Positions 60,101 through 64,000 of a stretch of 64,000 nucleotides of DNA are shown here, piece after piece. The position numbers and the translations under genes were made by a program. How positions within the stretch are numbered: position 1 is the first letter of the stretch; each line of letters opens with the position of its first letter. The notes beneath the pieces are model-generated. The model worked only from the letters and a program-made list of their open reading frames with translations, did no database searches and was not told where the DNA came from. The DNA is from Girardinichthys multiradiatus (Eukaryota > Chordata > Actinopteri > Cyprinodontiformes > Goodeidae), in contig NC_061794.1 of assembly GCF_021462225.1 (NCBI RefSeq), positions 39,742,914 to 39,806,913 of the forward strand, given 5' to 3'.

Positions 60101-60536
60101 TGCAGCAGAGGGCTAATCAATCATACTGTGCAGGCTGCCCCCCTTTGTCAATGTGCGCGTCCATGCTGGAGGGGACTGGCTGCTGGGACTAATTATCATC
60201 TTGGAAAATTAAGCTTTTCTGAAAGGTGCGGGGAAACGCTCTGTGAGGCTGCATGGGACAACAAGATTACACTAAGCCACAGCACAGTGCACACAGGCAA
60301 GCCTGTCCGAAAGATGGACAGGAACGGGAAAAGTGTCAAGGAGCGAAATCACACAATTTCCCCGCTGCGTGTCTACATCAGAGCAGAGGACACACAGAAA
60401 ACCCCTCTAAGAGATAACACACACACTCACACCTCTGCACTGCATACAAGGAAAGGAAACACAAAGTAGGAATAAAACACCTGAAAGGCACACCTACCAG
60501 CTCCGTGGTCATGTTTTGTTGAGTTGTAGCAATCAT
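18264..60536 (-). CDS. dpp10: Inactive dipeptidyl peptidase 10-like protein (DPP6/DPP10 family, 25 exons, 789 aa)
   Basis: Type II membrane glycoprotein of the S9B prolyl-peptidase fold. DPP6 and DPP10 lack peptidase activity and associate with Kv4 channels, raising surface expression and speeding gating of A-type K+ current. The 25 exons listed separately join with all GT-AG sites in phase into 789 aa; human DPP10 has 796. Layout: short cytoplasmic tail (1-27), membrane segment (28-49), beta-propeller (about 70-535), alpha/beta-hydrolase domain (about 536-785). The catalytic Ser position is Ala641 (G-K-A-L-G-G), while Asp717 and His749 remain. The Glu-Glu propeller motif (224-226), paired cysteines and six NxS/T sequons persist. 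TPDES, GHVLTF and FTASYAIY favour DPP10; ANYSLQLYPDE is DPP6-like. Divergence is high, so a distinct paralogue is possible. Confidence 0.9.
18562..18634 (-). CDS. dpp10: dpp10-like exon 24
   Basis: Encodes residues 694-718, TASVLEDVNKLKDENFLILH then GTAD. Asp717 corresponds to catalytic Asp708 of DPP4. Acceptor TTCTCAG, donor GTGAGT. Confidence 0.95.
19503..20493 (-). mobile_element. Tc1-like element, family A, deleted (dpp10-like intron 23)
   Basis: Outer ends GTGCCTTGCAAAAGTATT and AGTTTTGCAAGGC are inverted copies. Minus-strand transposase remnants remain between them. A segment of about 30 bases (ACTTTGTAGACCATTATTTT...) is tandemly duplicated at 19732-19792. Confidence 0.8.
20503..20561 (-). 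CDS. dpp10: dpp10-like exon 23
   Basis: Encodes residues 674-693, AAFSERYLGLPAKEEHAYL; FSERYLG is a near-invariant family motif. The donor GTGAGG is followed within about 12 nt by the end of a Tc1-like element. Confidence 0.95.
20673..20772 (-). CDS. dpp10: dpp10-like exon 22: lost catalytic serine
   Basis: Encodes residues 641-674, ALGGYLTLKMLAATDKLF to VAPITDFRLY. The first residue, Ala641, sits where DPP4 has Ser630, human DPP10 has Gly and DPP6 has Asp, so this protein cannot be a serine peptidase. Confidence 0.94.
20866..20920 (-). CDS. dpp10: dpp10-like exon 21
   Basis: Encodes residues 622-640, LLMQLPYIDDRRIALYGK, ending just before the nucleophile-elbow position. Acceptor CTTCACAG; the donor GTTTCA is weak but keeps phase 0. 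Confidence 0.93.
20996..21190 (-). CDS. dpp10: dpp10-like exon 20: degenerate DGRGSG loop
   Basis: Encodes residues 557-622, DGTPGSQTVTERFSLGW to KVKDYLGVVE. The loop that is DGRGSGFQG in DPP4, DPP6 and DPP10 reads DGRSGVGRG here (590-598), same length but rearranged. The donor GTCAGT was chosen because it alone keeps frame into exon 21. Confidence 0.9.
21327..21393 (-). CDS. dpp10: dpp10-like exon 19
   Basis: Encodes residues 535-557, DLHLKLSLPQGYEANLLPLL, the first strand of the hydrolase domain (family LQLSLP...LLLI). Acceptor TCTATAG, donor GTAAGT. Confidence 0.93.
21490..21588 (-). CDS. dpp10: dpp10-like exon 18
   Basis: Encodes residues 502-535, YVILEDNNPMSEALEDKRL to VQADNH, the end of the propeller and linker to the hydrolase domain. 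Acceptor GTGTAG, donor GTAGAG. Confidence 0.9.
21837..21884 (-). CDS. dpp10: dpp10-like exon 17
   Basis: A 48-nt exon encoding residues 486-502 (GPGIPKVTVHSTRDPS), the family GP.VP.V..H.T segment. Acceptor CTTTAG, donor GTAAGT. Confidence 0.92.
21955..23136 (-). mobile_element. Tc1-like element, family A, near full length (dpp10-like intron 16)
   Basis: Runs from TACAATGCTTTGCAAAAGC to an inverted end CAAAGTACTGTA. The transposase is in minus orientation but broken by stops. It makes up 1182 of the 1266 bases of this intron. Confidence 0.85.
23151..23269 (-). CDS. dpp10: dpp10-like exon 16
   Basis: Encodes residues 446-486, VDLNGVFQRHCISCDLIDG to HFILYCL. Conserved cysteines lie at 457, 460, 466 and 484; a sequon lies at Asn476. 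Acceptor TCTTAAG, donor GTAAAT; a Tc1-like element begins 14 nt into the next intron. Confidence 0.94.
23621..23668 (-). CDS. dpp10: dpp10-like exon 15
   Basis: A 48-nt exon encoding residues 430-446 (IYFLSTEESRESRHLY...), the counterpart of IYFLSTESSPRGRQLY. Acceptor TTATCAG, donor GTACAC. Confidence 0.92.
24076..25356 (+). mobile_element. Tc1-like element, family A, near full length, dead (dpp10-like intron 14)
   Basis: Ends are AGTACCTTGCAAAAATATCC and its inverted relative near 25340-25356. The plus-strand transposase is recognisable in pieces: KKPSKVLF-like, CCCAGTCAACG for the AQSPDLNPIE region, and a DDE-like region with stops and shifts. About 1.28 kb, close to the full length of the family. 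Confidence 0.85.
26055..26146 (-). CDS. dpp10: dpp10-like exon 14
   Basis: Encodes residues 400-430, PATPSVPPRFLTSGSWDVTL to DENAGKI. The donor was set at GTATGT, because joining to exon 15 then restores K-I-Y-F-L-S-T. Confidence 0.92.
26950..27054 (-). CDS. dpp10: dpp10-like exon 13
   Basis: Encodes residues 365-399, DVPLFTSDGSMFYTILPAKQ then GARGEFHHIAGLTVQ. KQGxRGEFHHIA is a family signature. The acceptor TCAAAAG lacks a strong polypyrimidine tract. Confidence 0.93.
27165..27206 (-). CDS. dpp10: dpp10-like exon 12 (42-nt small exon)
   Basis: Encodes residues 351-364 (KHKMAMDIMQNQRQ) in place of KKYEMTSDTWLSQQ of human DPP10. Acceptor CCATAG, donor GTACGT, phase 0 on both sides. This is the least conserved coding exon; phase and position make it credible. 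Confidence 0.8.
27595..28312 (-). mobile_element. Tc1-like element, family A fragment (dpp10-like intron 11)
   Basis: Reads as the antisense of the transposase frame: the block with GCATCATGCTGCCACC, then TCCAGAGTTACCATG. Both terminal repeats are missing or eroded. Confidence 0.7.
28799..28922 (-). CDS. dpp10: dpp10-like exon 11
   Basis: Encodes residues 309-350, ENYISMVSWISS to SVRWLNRAQNQSVL and CEATTGACSE. The conserved disulfide pair is Cys341/Cys348; a sequon lies at Asn334. Acceptor CTTCAG, donor GTGAGC. Confidence 0.96.
29071..29168 (-). CDS. dpp10: dpp10-like exon 10
   Basis: Encodes residues 277-309, LLVVNLYGPAHTLEMLPPDS, close to the DPP10 VNLYGPTHTLELMPPDS segment. Acceptor CTTACAG, donor GTACAT, phase 2. 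Confidence 0.95.
29503..29940. mobile_element. Tc1-like remnants, family C end plus family A scrap (dpp10-like intron 9)
   Basis: 29503-29660 starts GATGCATCTCAGTAAATTTG, the family C terminus. 29850-29935 (GGCTTTCTTCTTGCCACTC...) is an antisense transposase scrap of family A. Neither is complete. Confidence 0.55.
30032..30186 (-). CDS. dpp10: dpp10-like exon 9
   Basis: Encodes residues 225-276, EVLLTYAAHWWSMDGARLAY to FPYPK, with a sequon at Asn249. WWSPDG of the family reads WWSMDG here. Acceptor ATACAG, donor GTAAAT. Confidence 0.95.
30271..30391 (-). CDS. dpp10: dpp10-like exon 8
   Basis: Encodes residues 185-225, AFVFDGDIYYKPNVASNP to NGLSDWTYE. It begins the Glu triplet (224-226) that in catalytic relatives binds the substrate N-terminus. 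Donor GTAGGA, phase 1. Confidence 0.94.
30786..30867 (-). CDS. dpp10: dpp10-like exon 7
   Basis: Encodes residues 157-184, DLMELSPPERETIELQYASW then GPQGNQL, matching the family PPE...LQYA.WG.QG motif. Acceptor GTTTCAG, donor GTAAGG. Confidence 0.94.
31428..31480 (-). CDS. dpp10: dpp10-like exon 6
   Basis: A 53-nt exon encoding residues 140-157 (VFSQSFTASYAIYSVAN), the counterpart of DPP10 YTASYVIY. Acceptor TTTTTCAG, donor GTAGGT, phase 2. Confidence 0.92.
31481..33645. other. First part of dpp10-like intron 5, mostly unique sequence
   Basis: No repeat I can name and no exon. The sequence 32480-32780 looks unusually complex for an intron and could hold a conserved non-coding element, but this cannot be shown from one genome. 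Confidence 0.3.
33645..33920 (-). mobile_element. Tc1-like element, family A terminus (dpp10-like intron 5)
   Basis: Contains the terminal core (TTTTCTACATTTTGTCAATT, CACAATTGTGAAGTGG) and the antisense transposase end GACTTTTGGGGTATGCC. Truncated near 33920, where a different repeat begins. Confidence 0.65.
33921..34735 (+). repeat. Probable interspersed repeat of unknown family (dpp10-like intron 5)
   Basis: C+T-rich, G+C-higher segment ending TTAAATAAACTGTTAAACGC then GAGTCTTAAAAC. It resembles a class of fish repeats with AATAAA-bearing 3' ends. It is flanked on both sides by Tc1-like pieces. Confidence 0.35.
34765..35228 (+). mobile_element. Tc1-like element, family A, internally deleted (dpp10-like intron 5)
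   Basis: Carries AATCCAGCTGTTCTGTGAAG, AACATTAGTGAACAAACAGC and CAGTCAAAGTCCAGACC, in plus orientation. The middle of the transposase is missing between about 35035 and 35050. It ends in the GTGACAAAATGTTAAAACG terminus. Confidence 0.75.
35229..37015. other. End of dpp10-like intron 5, no feature recognised
   Basis: Moderate-complexity sequence with short frames on both strands but no splice-compatible exon and no known repeat. Confidence 0.3.
37016..37087 (-). CDS. dpp10: dpp10-like exon 5
   Basis: Encodes residues 116-139 (DLTSAKFQVSADKR then FVLLAYNIRP), matching the DPP10 VLLAYDV segment. Acceptor TTCTGCAG, donor GTAAGT, phase 0. Flanked by introns of about 6 and 5.5 kb. Confidence 0.93.
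38440..39290. repeat. Direct repeat pair (dpp10-like intron 4)
   Basis: Segments near 38445-38600 and 39157-39310 are clearly related. Both contain GAATTAATCA, then AGTGGTC/ATGGGTC-like sequence, GGCTGCC(A/G)TCAGT, a further block, and a shared TATCGCA/CATCGCA motif. Spacing is about 710 bases. They are either two copies of one small element or an old segmental tandem duplication. Confidence 0.5.
40680..41845 (-). mobile_element. Tc1-like element of a second type (family D), dead
   Basis: Minus-orientation transposase remnants differ from family A: GGCTGGATATTTGACCACAC, ATGATGCTACCACCACCGTG and AAGACGTTTGACCTAAGC. Multiple stops and shifts. Located in dpp10-like intron 4. Confidence 0.6.
42060..42119 (+). 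repeat. (TG)n microsatellite
   Basis: About 60 bases of nearly pure TG dinucleotide, interrupted once by GGG near 42098. It gives false Cys-Val and His-Thr frames on the two strands. Confidence 0.95.
43042..43136 (-). CDS. dpp10: dpp10-like exon 4
   Basis: Encodes residues 84-115, NNEVALRTREGHVLTFTL, with predicted N-glycosylation sequons at Asn104 (NLT) and Asn112 (NSS). Acceptor CTAACAG, donor GTAGGA. Confidence 0.92.
43243..43338 (-). CDS. dpp10: dpp10-like exon 3
   Basis: Encodes residues 52-84, DESHLLLRSHLTMEDL then FKVHDPCAAWLN. TPDE across the exon 2/3 junction matches DPP10 rather than DPP6. Donor GTGAGG, phase 1. Confidence 0.93.
44511..45505. mobile_element. Repeat inserted into the family B Tc1-like element
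   Basis: Starts GTCATGTTTGGTTTGTAGTA then GGACCCAAATGCAGGCAG, the start of a recurrent fish repeat, and ends near TATGACAACTTCTGAATG. It interrupts a single transposase frame, so it is younger than the host element. It holds a further inner segment at about 44730-45240. Confidence 0.5.
44730..45240. mobile_element. Candidate MITE nested inside the inserted repeat
   Basis: The ends TTTACACTGTAAGATTTTAA and the reverse complement of the right end (TTGACATGGCAGGATTTTTA) are imperfect inverted repeats. The interior (GATCGGG, ATCCCCGATTTGAGG) differs in composition from the surrounding repeat. Confidence 0.4.
46523..46637 (-). CDS. dpp10: dpp10-like exon 2: transmembrane anchor
   Basis: Encodes residues 14-51 plus one base. 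PPRNWKG precedes a 22-residue hydrophobic run (28-49) ending in VVILTP. This arrangement is diagnostic of DPP6/DPP10, whose membrane segment mediates contact with Kv4. Acceptor ATCAG, donor GTAAGA. Confidence 0.95.
47420..48495 (-). mobile_element. Tc1-like element, family A, with N-terminal transposase remnant (dpp10-like intron 1)
   Basis: A 107-codon minus frame at 48090-47767 includes KAGLGFNNTVNTL, HGCPPKLTGWEKRALF and REAAKR, the paired-box-like DNA-binding region of Tc1 transposases. The terminal repeat lies at 48350-48495. The catalytic part is eroded and contains an A15 run near 47634. Confidence 0.8.
49305..49631 (+). repeat. SINE-like fish repeat, copy 1
   Basis: Starts CCATCCATCC, contains GGACAAACAACCATGCACA, AGGGCAATTTAGAGAGACCA and GCAGAAAGACCC, and ends CAAGGTAACAGTGCAACC. 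It is clearly related to 61778-62090. Confidence 0.7.
49975..50262. other. Unique A+T-rich segment, candidate conserved element
   Basis: Non-repetitive sequence with GATAAGG and several AATTA/TAATTA homeodomain-type cores beside the LINE insertion site. Its status as a regulatory element is an inference only. Confidence 0.2.
50263..51737 (-). mobile_element. Fish non-LTR retrotransposon copy with 5' inversion (twin priming) and 12-bp target duplication
   Basis: The target duplication CTGCTGAAAAGT occurs at 50263-50274 and 51726-51737. From 51343 down to 50282 the minus strand encodes the RT from FVDLEKAFDCVP through GLRQGCPLSPVLF and LLFADDVVLL (FADD catalytic motif) to LLSLLPPRPGPG. From about 51345 up to 51725 the plus strand encodes the preceding part: GVDEIRPEYLKCLDVVG, YKKGDQRVCSNYRGITLLS, QCGFRPSRGT. 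The 3' end (near 50275) carries a GAAC-type short repeat. About 25 residues are missing at the switch, and a frameshift (near 50675) and an in-frame deletion (near 50435) disrupt it. Probably RTE-related; clade not certain. Confidence 0.88.
51738..52985. other. dpp10-like intron 1 stretch without recognised feature
   Basis: A+T-rich then moderate-complexity sequence. Short frames only; no splice-compatible exon and no repeat I can name. Confidence 0.3.
52985..53998 (-). mobile_element. Tc1-like element, family A, deleted (dpp10-like intron 1)
   Basis: Both termini are recognisable: left CTTGTAAAAGTCTTCATACT with TTTTTCACATTATGTCACAT, right ATACTAGTAAGGTATTG. Minus-strand transposase scraps lie between, with large deletions. 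Confidence 0.75.
54000..58220. other. dpp10-like intron 1, long unique stretch
   Basis: No exon and no repeat I recognise over about 4.2 kb, in contrast to the repeat-filled introns around it. The segment 56050-56240 has TAATGATTAG, ATGCATTA and TAATTT motifs and could be a developmental enhancer; unproven. Confidence 0.3.
58222..58692. mobile_element. MITE with about 25-bp terminal inverted repeats
   Basis: The left end CCATAGACATTAATACATAG and the reverse complement of the right end CCATAGACATTAATACGTAG differ at one base over 20, and similarity continues a few bases inward. The element is about 465 bases, has no frame, and lies in dpp10-like intron 1. Superfamily not identified. Confidence 0.75.
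59262..59640 (-). repeat. Repeat scraps: SINE-like copy 3 start and a Tc1-like remnant
   Basis: 59262-59335 reverse-complements to the CCATCCATC...GGGGCTGGTGCCTA start of the SINE-like repeat seen at 49305 and 61778. 59340-59640 has AATAAGTTAGAATATGCATT and AATTGAATTACTAAAATAAA, resembling family C Tc1 ends. Confidence 0.45.
59898..59914 (+). repeat. Poly(A) run
   Basis: About 17 consecutive A residues with no recognisable retroelement body in front of them. Confidence 0.8.
60498..60536 (-). CDS. dpp10: dpp10-like exon 1: start codon
   Basis: Encodes residues 1-13 (MIATTQQNMTTEL) up to a GTAGGT donor, phase 0. This is the first in-frame ATG in the open stretch and has A at -3. The frame stays open upstream to at least 60647 but only from non-ATG codons. 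Family genes use alternative first exons, so other starts outside the window are possible. Confidence 0.75.
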
Positions 60537-60631
60537 GGTGTAATCCGCAACAAGCTCCGCTCTGCCGTGTGAAGGTAGCCTCGCAAGCCGCCGAGCAGCT
60601 GCACTGTTGTTTGGCGGAGCTTTTTCTGCAT
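60533..60631 (-). promoter_or_regulatory. uORF overlapping the dpp10-like start codon
   Basis: On the minus strand an ATG at 60631-60629 (A at -3) opens a 32-codon frame whose TGA at 60535-60533 overlaps the main ATG at 60536-60534, forming ATGA. If the transcript begins upstream of 60631, ribosomes would translate this frame first and end on the main start. The uORF peptide resembles nothing I recognise. Confidence 0.4.
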
Positions 60632-60770
60632 GCTCTGCTTCTTGCAAGTTTGTCTTCAGCGGGCTGGTGGTCCTCCCTCTCTCTACACTTCTCTCTCTCT
60701 CCTTCTCTTTTTCAGCTATTTCAATTCTTCCTTCTGCTGCTGATTTGGTCGGAAATTAATCGTGACGAGG
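60540..60770 (-). promoter_or_regulatory. dpp10: Probable 5' UTR/proximal promoter of the dpp10-like gene
   Basis: G+C content rises here and, read on the minus strand, a purine-rich GAGAGA tract occupies about 60715-60661. No TATA box is clear. The call rests on position just upstream of exon 1 and on composition. Confidence 0.35.
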
Positions 60771-60879
60771 TGTTGAGTGTTAATAGACATAAAAACAGCT
60801 TGAACTGTTTCAGCTTTCTCGCAAATTTAAATTAGAATGGCAAACAGGAATGATGAGCCGTGAATTTAAATTAAAAAAA

Positions 60880-62310
60880 CACAGACATTGTTAAAATCCA
60901 ATAAAAAATTATTGCAATCATATTAACACAACCAAAAACAGTTTTTTCAAGATTTTATGTGACAGACCAACACAAAGTAGTGCGCTTTCACTGGTAATCA
61001 GAAGAAAATGATACATGGTTTTCATTTCTTTTTTGTAAGTAAAATCTAAAATCTAAAAAGTATGGTGTGCGTTTGTATTCAGCCAATACATTGTAGACCC
61101 ACCTTTTCACTACAATTACAGATGGACATATTTTAGGGTACATTTCTACCAGCTTTGTACATCTACACACTACCTTTTTGGCAATTCTTTGCAAAATAGC
61201 TTAAGCTCAAAACAACTGGATGGAGAGTGTCTTTCAACACAAATGTTCAAGCCTTTGCTTCAGATTGTATAGCAAAGCAGCTCTGGCTGGATGTTTGTTG
61301 CCATTATTGTGCTGGAAGGTGCAGCTCTGCCCCTGTGTCTAATCCTTTGCAGTTTCTAACAGGTTTTCATAAAAAGTCACATTGTAATTTACTCCACATA
61401 TATATTCCCAATAACAAGTTCCCATGTGGCAAAAGCATCCCCACAGCTAGTTTTCTGCTAAACATGGTGTTTTGCAAGTGCTTTTATAAAGGCCAGATTT
61501 GTGCAAACTAATGCTTGTGTGTACGACTAATAGTTGCTGAGGTGTGGATTTTTGCAGGTCCCCCAGAGTTACTGTAGGTCTCTAGGCTGCTTCTCTGATT
61601 GATGCAGAGTAACGTCTTCAGTGTAAGACTACAGTCATGTCCTGATAAGTTTGTAGCTGTACCACTACATTATTTGCCTTTTCAAATAATGGTTTGAACG
61701 ATGCCTTGTGAGATGTTCAAAGGGAATATTGTTTGCCATATTCTTTTGGAATATTTAAAATAATAAATATAATAGTCAGTAATTTTCTATACCACTTCTT
61801 CCATTGTGGGTTGAGGGGAATCTGTAGCCTATCTCCAGCAGTCTATGGGCAGGAGGCAGGGACAGATTGCAAGGGCAACACACAAACAACCATGCACATA
61901 CACACACCTAAGGGCAATTAAGAGAGACTGGTTAACCTAACAGGCATGTCTTTGGACTGTGGGAGGAAGCCAGAGTCCCCGGTGAGAACCCACGCATACA
62001 CGGGGAAAACATGCAAACGCCATGCAGAAAGACCCCCGACCTTCTTGCTGCAAGGCAACGGTGCTACCAACTGCACCACTGTGCAGCTCATAGTTAAAAT
62101 AATCGAAAAATAAATAAATAAGAGAATTGAGATCAAAAGAAAATGTAGTACATCATATAGAAAGTATGCAAATTCTAACATTTATAACCTAACCTGTTTC
62201 AGTCTCTGCAACTTTAGGGTGTTCTTTGGTCTTCATAATGCTGTTTGTTCACTAATGCACTTGGTTGAACACATTTCATCCAGAAATATCAGAGTAAAAA
62301 AGAATGAATA
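60880..62310 (-). mobile_element. Tc1-like element, family A, interrupted by a SINE-like repeat
   Basis: The terminus and transposase scraps run 60880-61740 (TGACAGACCAACACAAAGTA, GGTACATTTCTACCAGCTTT, TGTTCAAAGGGAATATTG). The same element resumes at about 62185 (TTATAACCTAACCTG, CTTCATAATGCTGTTTGTTC) to about 62310. Between them lies the repeat 61778-62090. Confidence 0.7.
61778..62090 (+). repeat. SINE-like fish repeat, copy 2, inserted in a Tc1-like element
   Basis: Contains TAGCCTATCTCCAGCAGTCT, AACAACCATGCACATAC, TTGGACTGTGGGAGGAAGCC and CTGCAAGGCAACGGTGCTAC, the same order as in copy 1 at 49305. Confidence 0.7.
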
Positions 62311-62334
62311 TATATATATATATATATATATAAA
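62308..62334 (+). repeat. (TA)n microsatellite
   Basis: About 26 bases of pure TA dinucleotide between two mobile-element remnants. Confidence 0.9.
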
Positions 62335-62349
62335 TGGGTCGCATATACC

Positions 62350-62870
62350 CAACTGGTCAAAAGTTTTAGAAACACTTTCTCATTTAATGGTTTTCTTTCT
62401 GCTTATGACTGTTTACATTGCACATAGATTCTCACTAAAAGGCATCAAAACTGTGAATGAACACATGGAACTATGTAGCAACCAAAAATGGTAAAATAAT
62501 TTTAAATATGTTTTATTTTAGAGTTCTTAAAAGTAGCTGCCCTTTGCTGTAGTGACTGAAATATTAACCTTTGGCCGTCTCTCAATGAACCTCTGAGAAG
62601 TTCTTTCAAGACTCTTTGAAAAACCACTTCAGGTGACCACCTCATGAACGCCAAGAGAGCAAAGCGGCAATCAAAGCAAAGGGTGGCTATTTTGAAGAAT
62701 CTAAATATAAAAATATTTAGAGTTATTTCACACTTTTTGTTTATTATATAATTCCATGTGTGTTCATTCACAGTTTTGATGCTCTTGGTGAGAATCTATG
62801 TAAATAGTCATGAAAATAAAAAGACCCATTAAGTGCGAAAGTGCATGTAAAACATTTGACCGGTAGCATA
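62350..62870. mobile_element. Internally deleted Tc1/mariner element (family E)
   Basis: The left end AACTGGTCAAAAGTTTTAGA and the right end AAAACATTTGACCGGTAG are inverted relatives. Subterminal blocks (TTCTCACTAAAAGGCATC... and GATGCTCTTGGTGAGAATC) are also inverted. It is about 520 bases and the transposase is mostly gone. Confidence 0.6.
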
Positions 62871-62939
62871 GAAATAAGTGTGTTTGTGTTGAGTGGATGT
62901 GTGTGAGTTTGAGTTTGTCACCTGGAAGTGTACATTTGT

Positions 62940-63730
62940 AAATGTGGCGAGAACAGTAGGTGGCCTGCAATCCCTAGCACCTAAGAGCAGCAAAGGGCAA
63001 GTAGATCCAGCTCTGGAAGGCAGCATCCCCCACAGCAACCATATAGAAGTAGAAGTAGGCACAGAAGTAGGTTGCCAGCAGGGCACAGGAGCAGCGACCC
63101 TTAGACCAAAGAGGCACAGAGAGAAACCCAGGGCACCAAGCAGAAATTATTCTAGGGTTCTAGAGGGAGGGATGGCGGGCAGCCCCCTGCTGGGCAGCCT
63201 CATGCTGCTGTCAGAGACCCCCAGGCCATCCCCACAACCCCAGTCCCTGGGGAAAGTGTGATCTGTTGTGATGAATGTGAATGTGTATGTCTAAAGTACA
63301 GTAAAATTGAGGTTGTAGCTGGGGTGTAACCCATTGCTTGTTGAAAGCAGAGTCTCCAACCACCTCAACCCCAAGAGCCCTAATTATCTCTAGTGTATTA
63401 AAATTGAGGTGCAGGATGGGGCCAAGTATAGCAGAGGGGTGGGGCACTGCTCCCCCACACCCACAAGGCCCATCATCCCACACTCCAAGACCCTACTGCT
63501 GTGTGGTGTTTCATATCTAAGAGAGGAGAGGATGGGTCCCATGGCACCAGCATGAATCCCACCCTTGGGGGTCAGCTCCCCAACTGGCCCCCTCTTGTCC
63601 TGCCAACGCCAACCGAGGCCAGGGAGCCCTCAGAGATCCCCAAAGGCACCATGAGGGAACCCCACAGAGTATACCCAGCAGGGAGGTAACAGGGGTAACA
63701 TAGAGGTAACAGATCCAGCAGGGAAAACCA
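62940..63730. repeat. G+C-rich block of unknown identity in the 5' flank
   Basis: About 800 bases, rich in CCC/GGG and CCCAAG, contrast sharply with A+T-rich neighbours. Open frames occur on both strands, as expected from stop-poor G+C-rich DNA, with no domain I recognise. It resembles G+C-rich fish repeats, but family and function are unknown. Confidence 0.35.
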
Positions 63731-64000
63731 GGCTCCAGATTTATTTTCCCAGTGACACTTTGTAGCTCCTTACAGGGAACACAATTGCTGTTAATGTCAG
63801 ATGCTTATATCTAGGATCTTGTTCTTTTGTTAATAATTCATATGGATCATAGATTGGGCAAATCAAGAGCTTAACGTTCAACTTAGCTTCTTCTATGGTT
63901 TGTATATGTTAAAAAGGTTTATGTCCCTCAAAGCACCGTGTTGGGGCGTTTGCTGGTGGCATGGTTGCTTTCATGAGCTAGATGGTGCAGTGGTTGTGTA

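Noticed and set aside
60537..60647. N-terminal extension of the dpp10-like protein from 60647
   Set aside because: The apparent start at 60647 is TTG, not ATG; the first in-frame ATG is at 60536.
62893..63689. Several frames of 60-120 codons in the G+C-rich block
   Set aside because: They occur in several overlapping frames on both strands, have no domain, and are expected from stop-poor G+C-rich sequence.
1..64000. CRISPR arrays, bacterial operons, tRNA or rRNA genes
   Set aside because: None found. The only tRNA-like sequence is the SINE head at 11883, which lacks a credible cloverleaf.

Overview
The window looks like nuclear DNA of a bony (teleost) fish: A+T-rich, with spliced genes, short to medium introns, and dense debris of Tc1/mariner, hAT, L2-like, L1-like and SINE elements of the kinds usual in teleosts. 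The species cannot be told from the sequence. All calls come from reading both strands, checking GT-AG splice sites and codon phase, and comparing with remembered family sequences. No database search was run.

Two protein-coding genes account for nearly everything that can be supported, and both are on the minus strand. (1) cs, mitochondrial citrate synthase, is complete in 11 coding exons between 14930 (start) and 1935 (stop) and encodes 469 residues. (2) A DPP10/DPP6-family gene, an inactive dipeptidyl-peptidase-like Kv4-channel auxiliary subunit, has 25 coding exons between 60536 (start) and 18264 (stop). They splice in perfect phase into 789 residues. Its best fit is dpp10, but it is divergent and may be a separate paralogue.

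Layout: 1-1934 is the 3' UTR/flank of cs plus the end of a Tc1-like element. 1935-14930 is cs, with an L2-like LINE in intron 10, an unexplained block of about 1.9 kb in intron 5, and a poly(A)-tailed SINE in intron 1. 14931-15200 is the probable cs promoter, with a CCAAT cluster. 15190-18263 is the spacer between the genes (L1-like and other LINE scraps, a Tc1-like remnant, a hAT-type MITE). 18264-60536 is the dpp10-like gene; its introns are packed with Tc1-like copies, one nested three-layer insertion, a twin-primed LINE with target-site duplication, and a MITE. 60537-64000 is its 5' flank, with a uORF overlapping the start codon, another Tc1-like copy split by a SINE-like repeat, an internally deleted mariner-like element and a GC-rich block.

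The genes have unrelated jobs: the first step of the citric acid cycle in the mitochondrial matrix, and tuning of A-type K+ current at the neuronal membrane. Their adjacency is positional only. It may still be informative about the ancestry of the dpp10-like gene, because CS and DPP10 lie on different human chromosomes.
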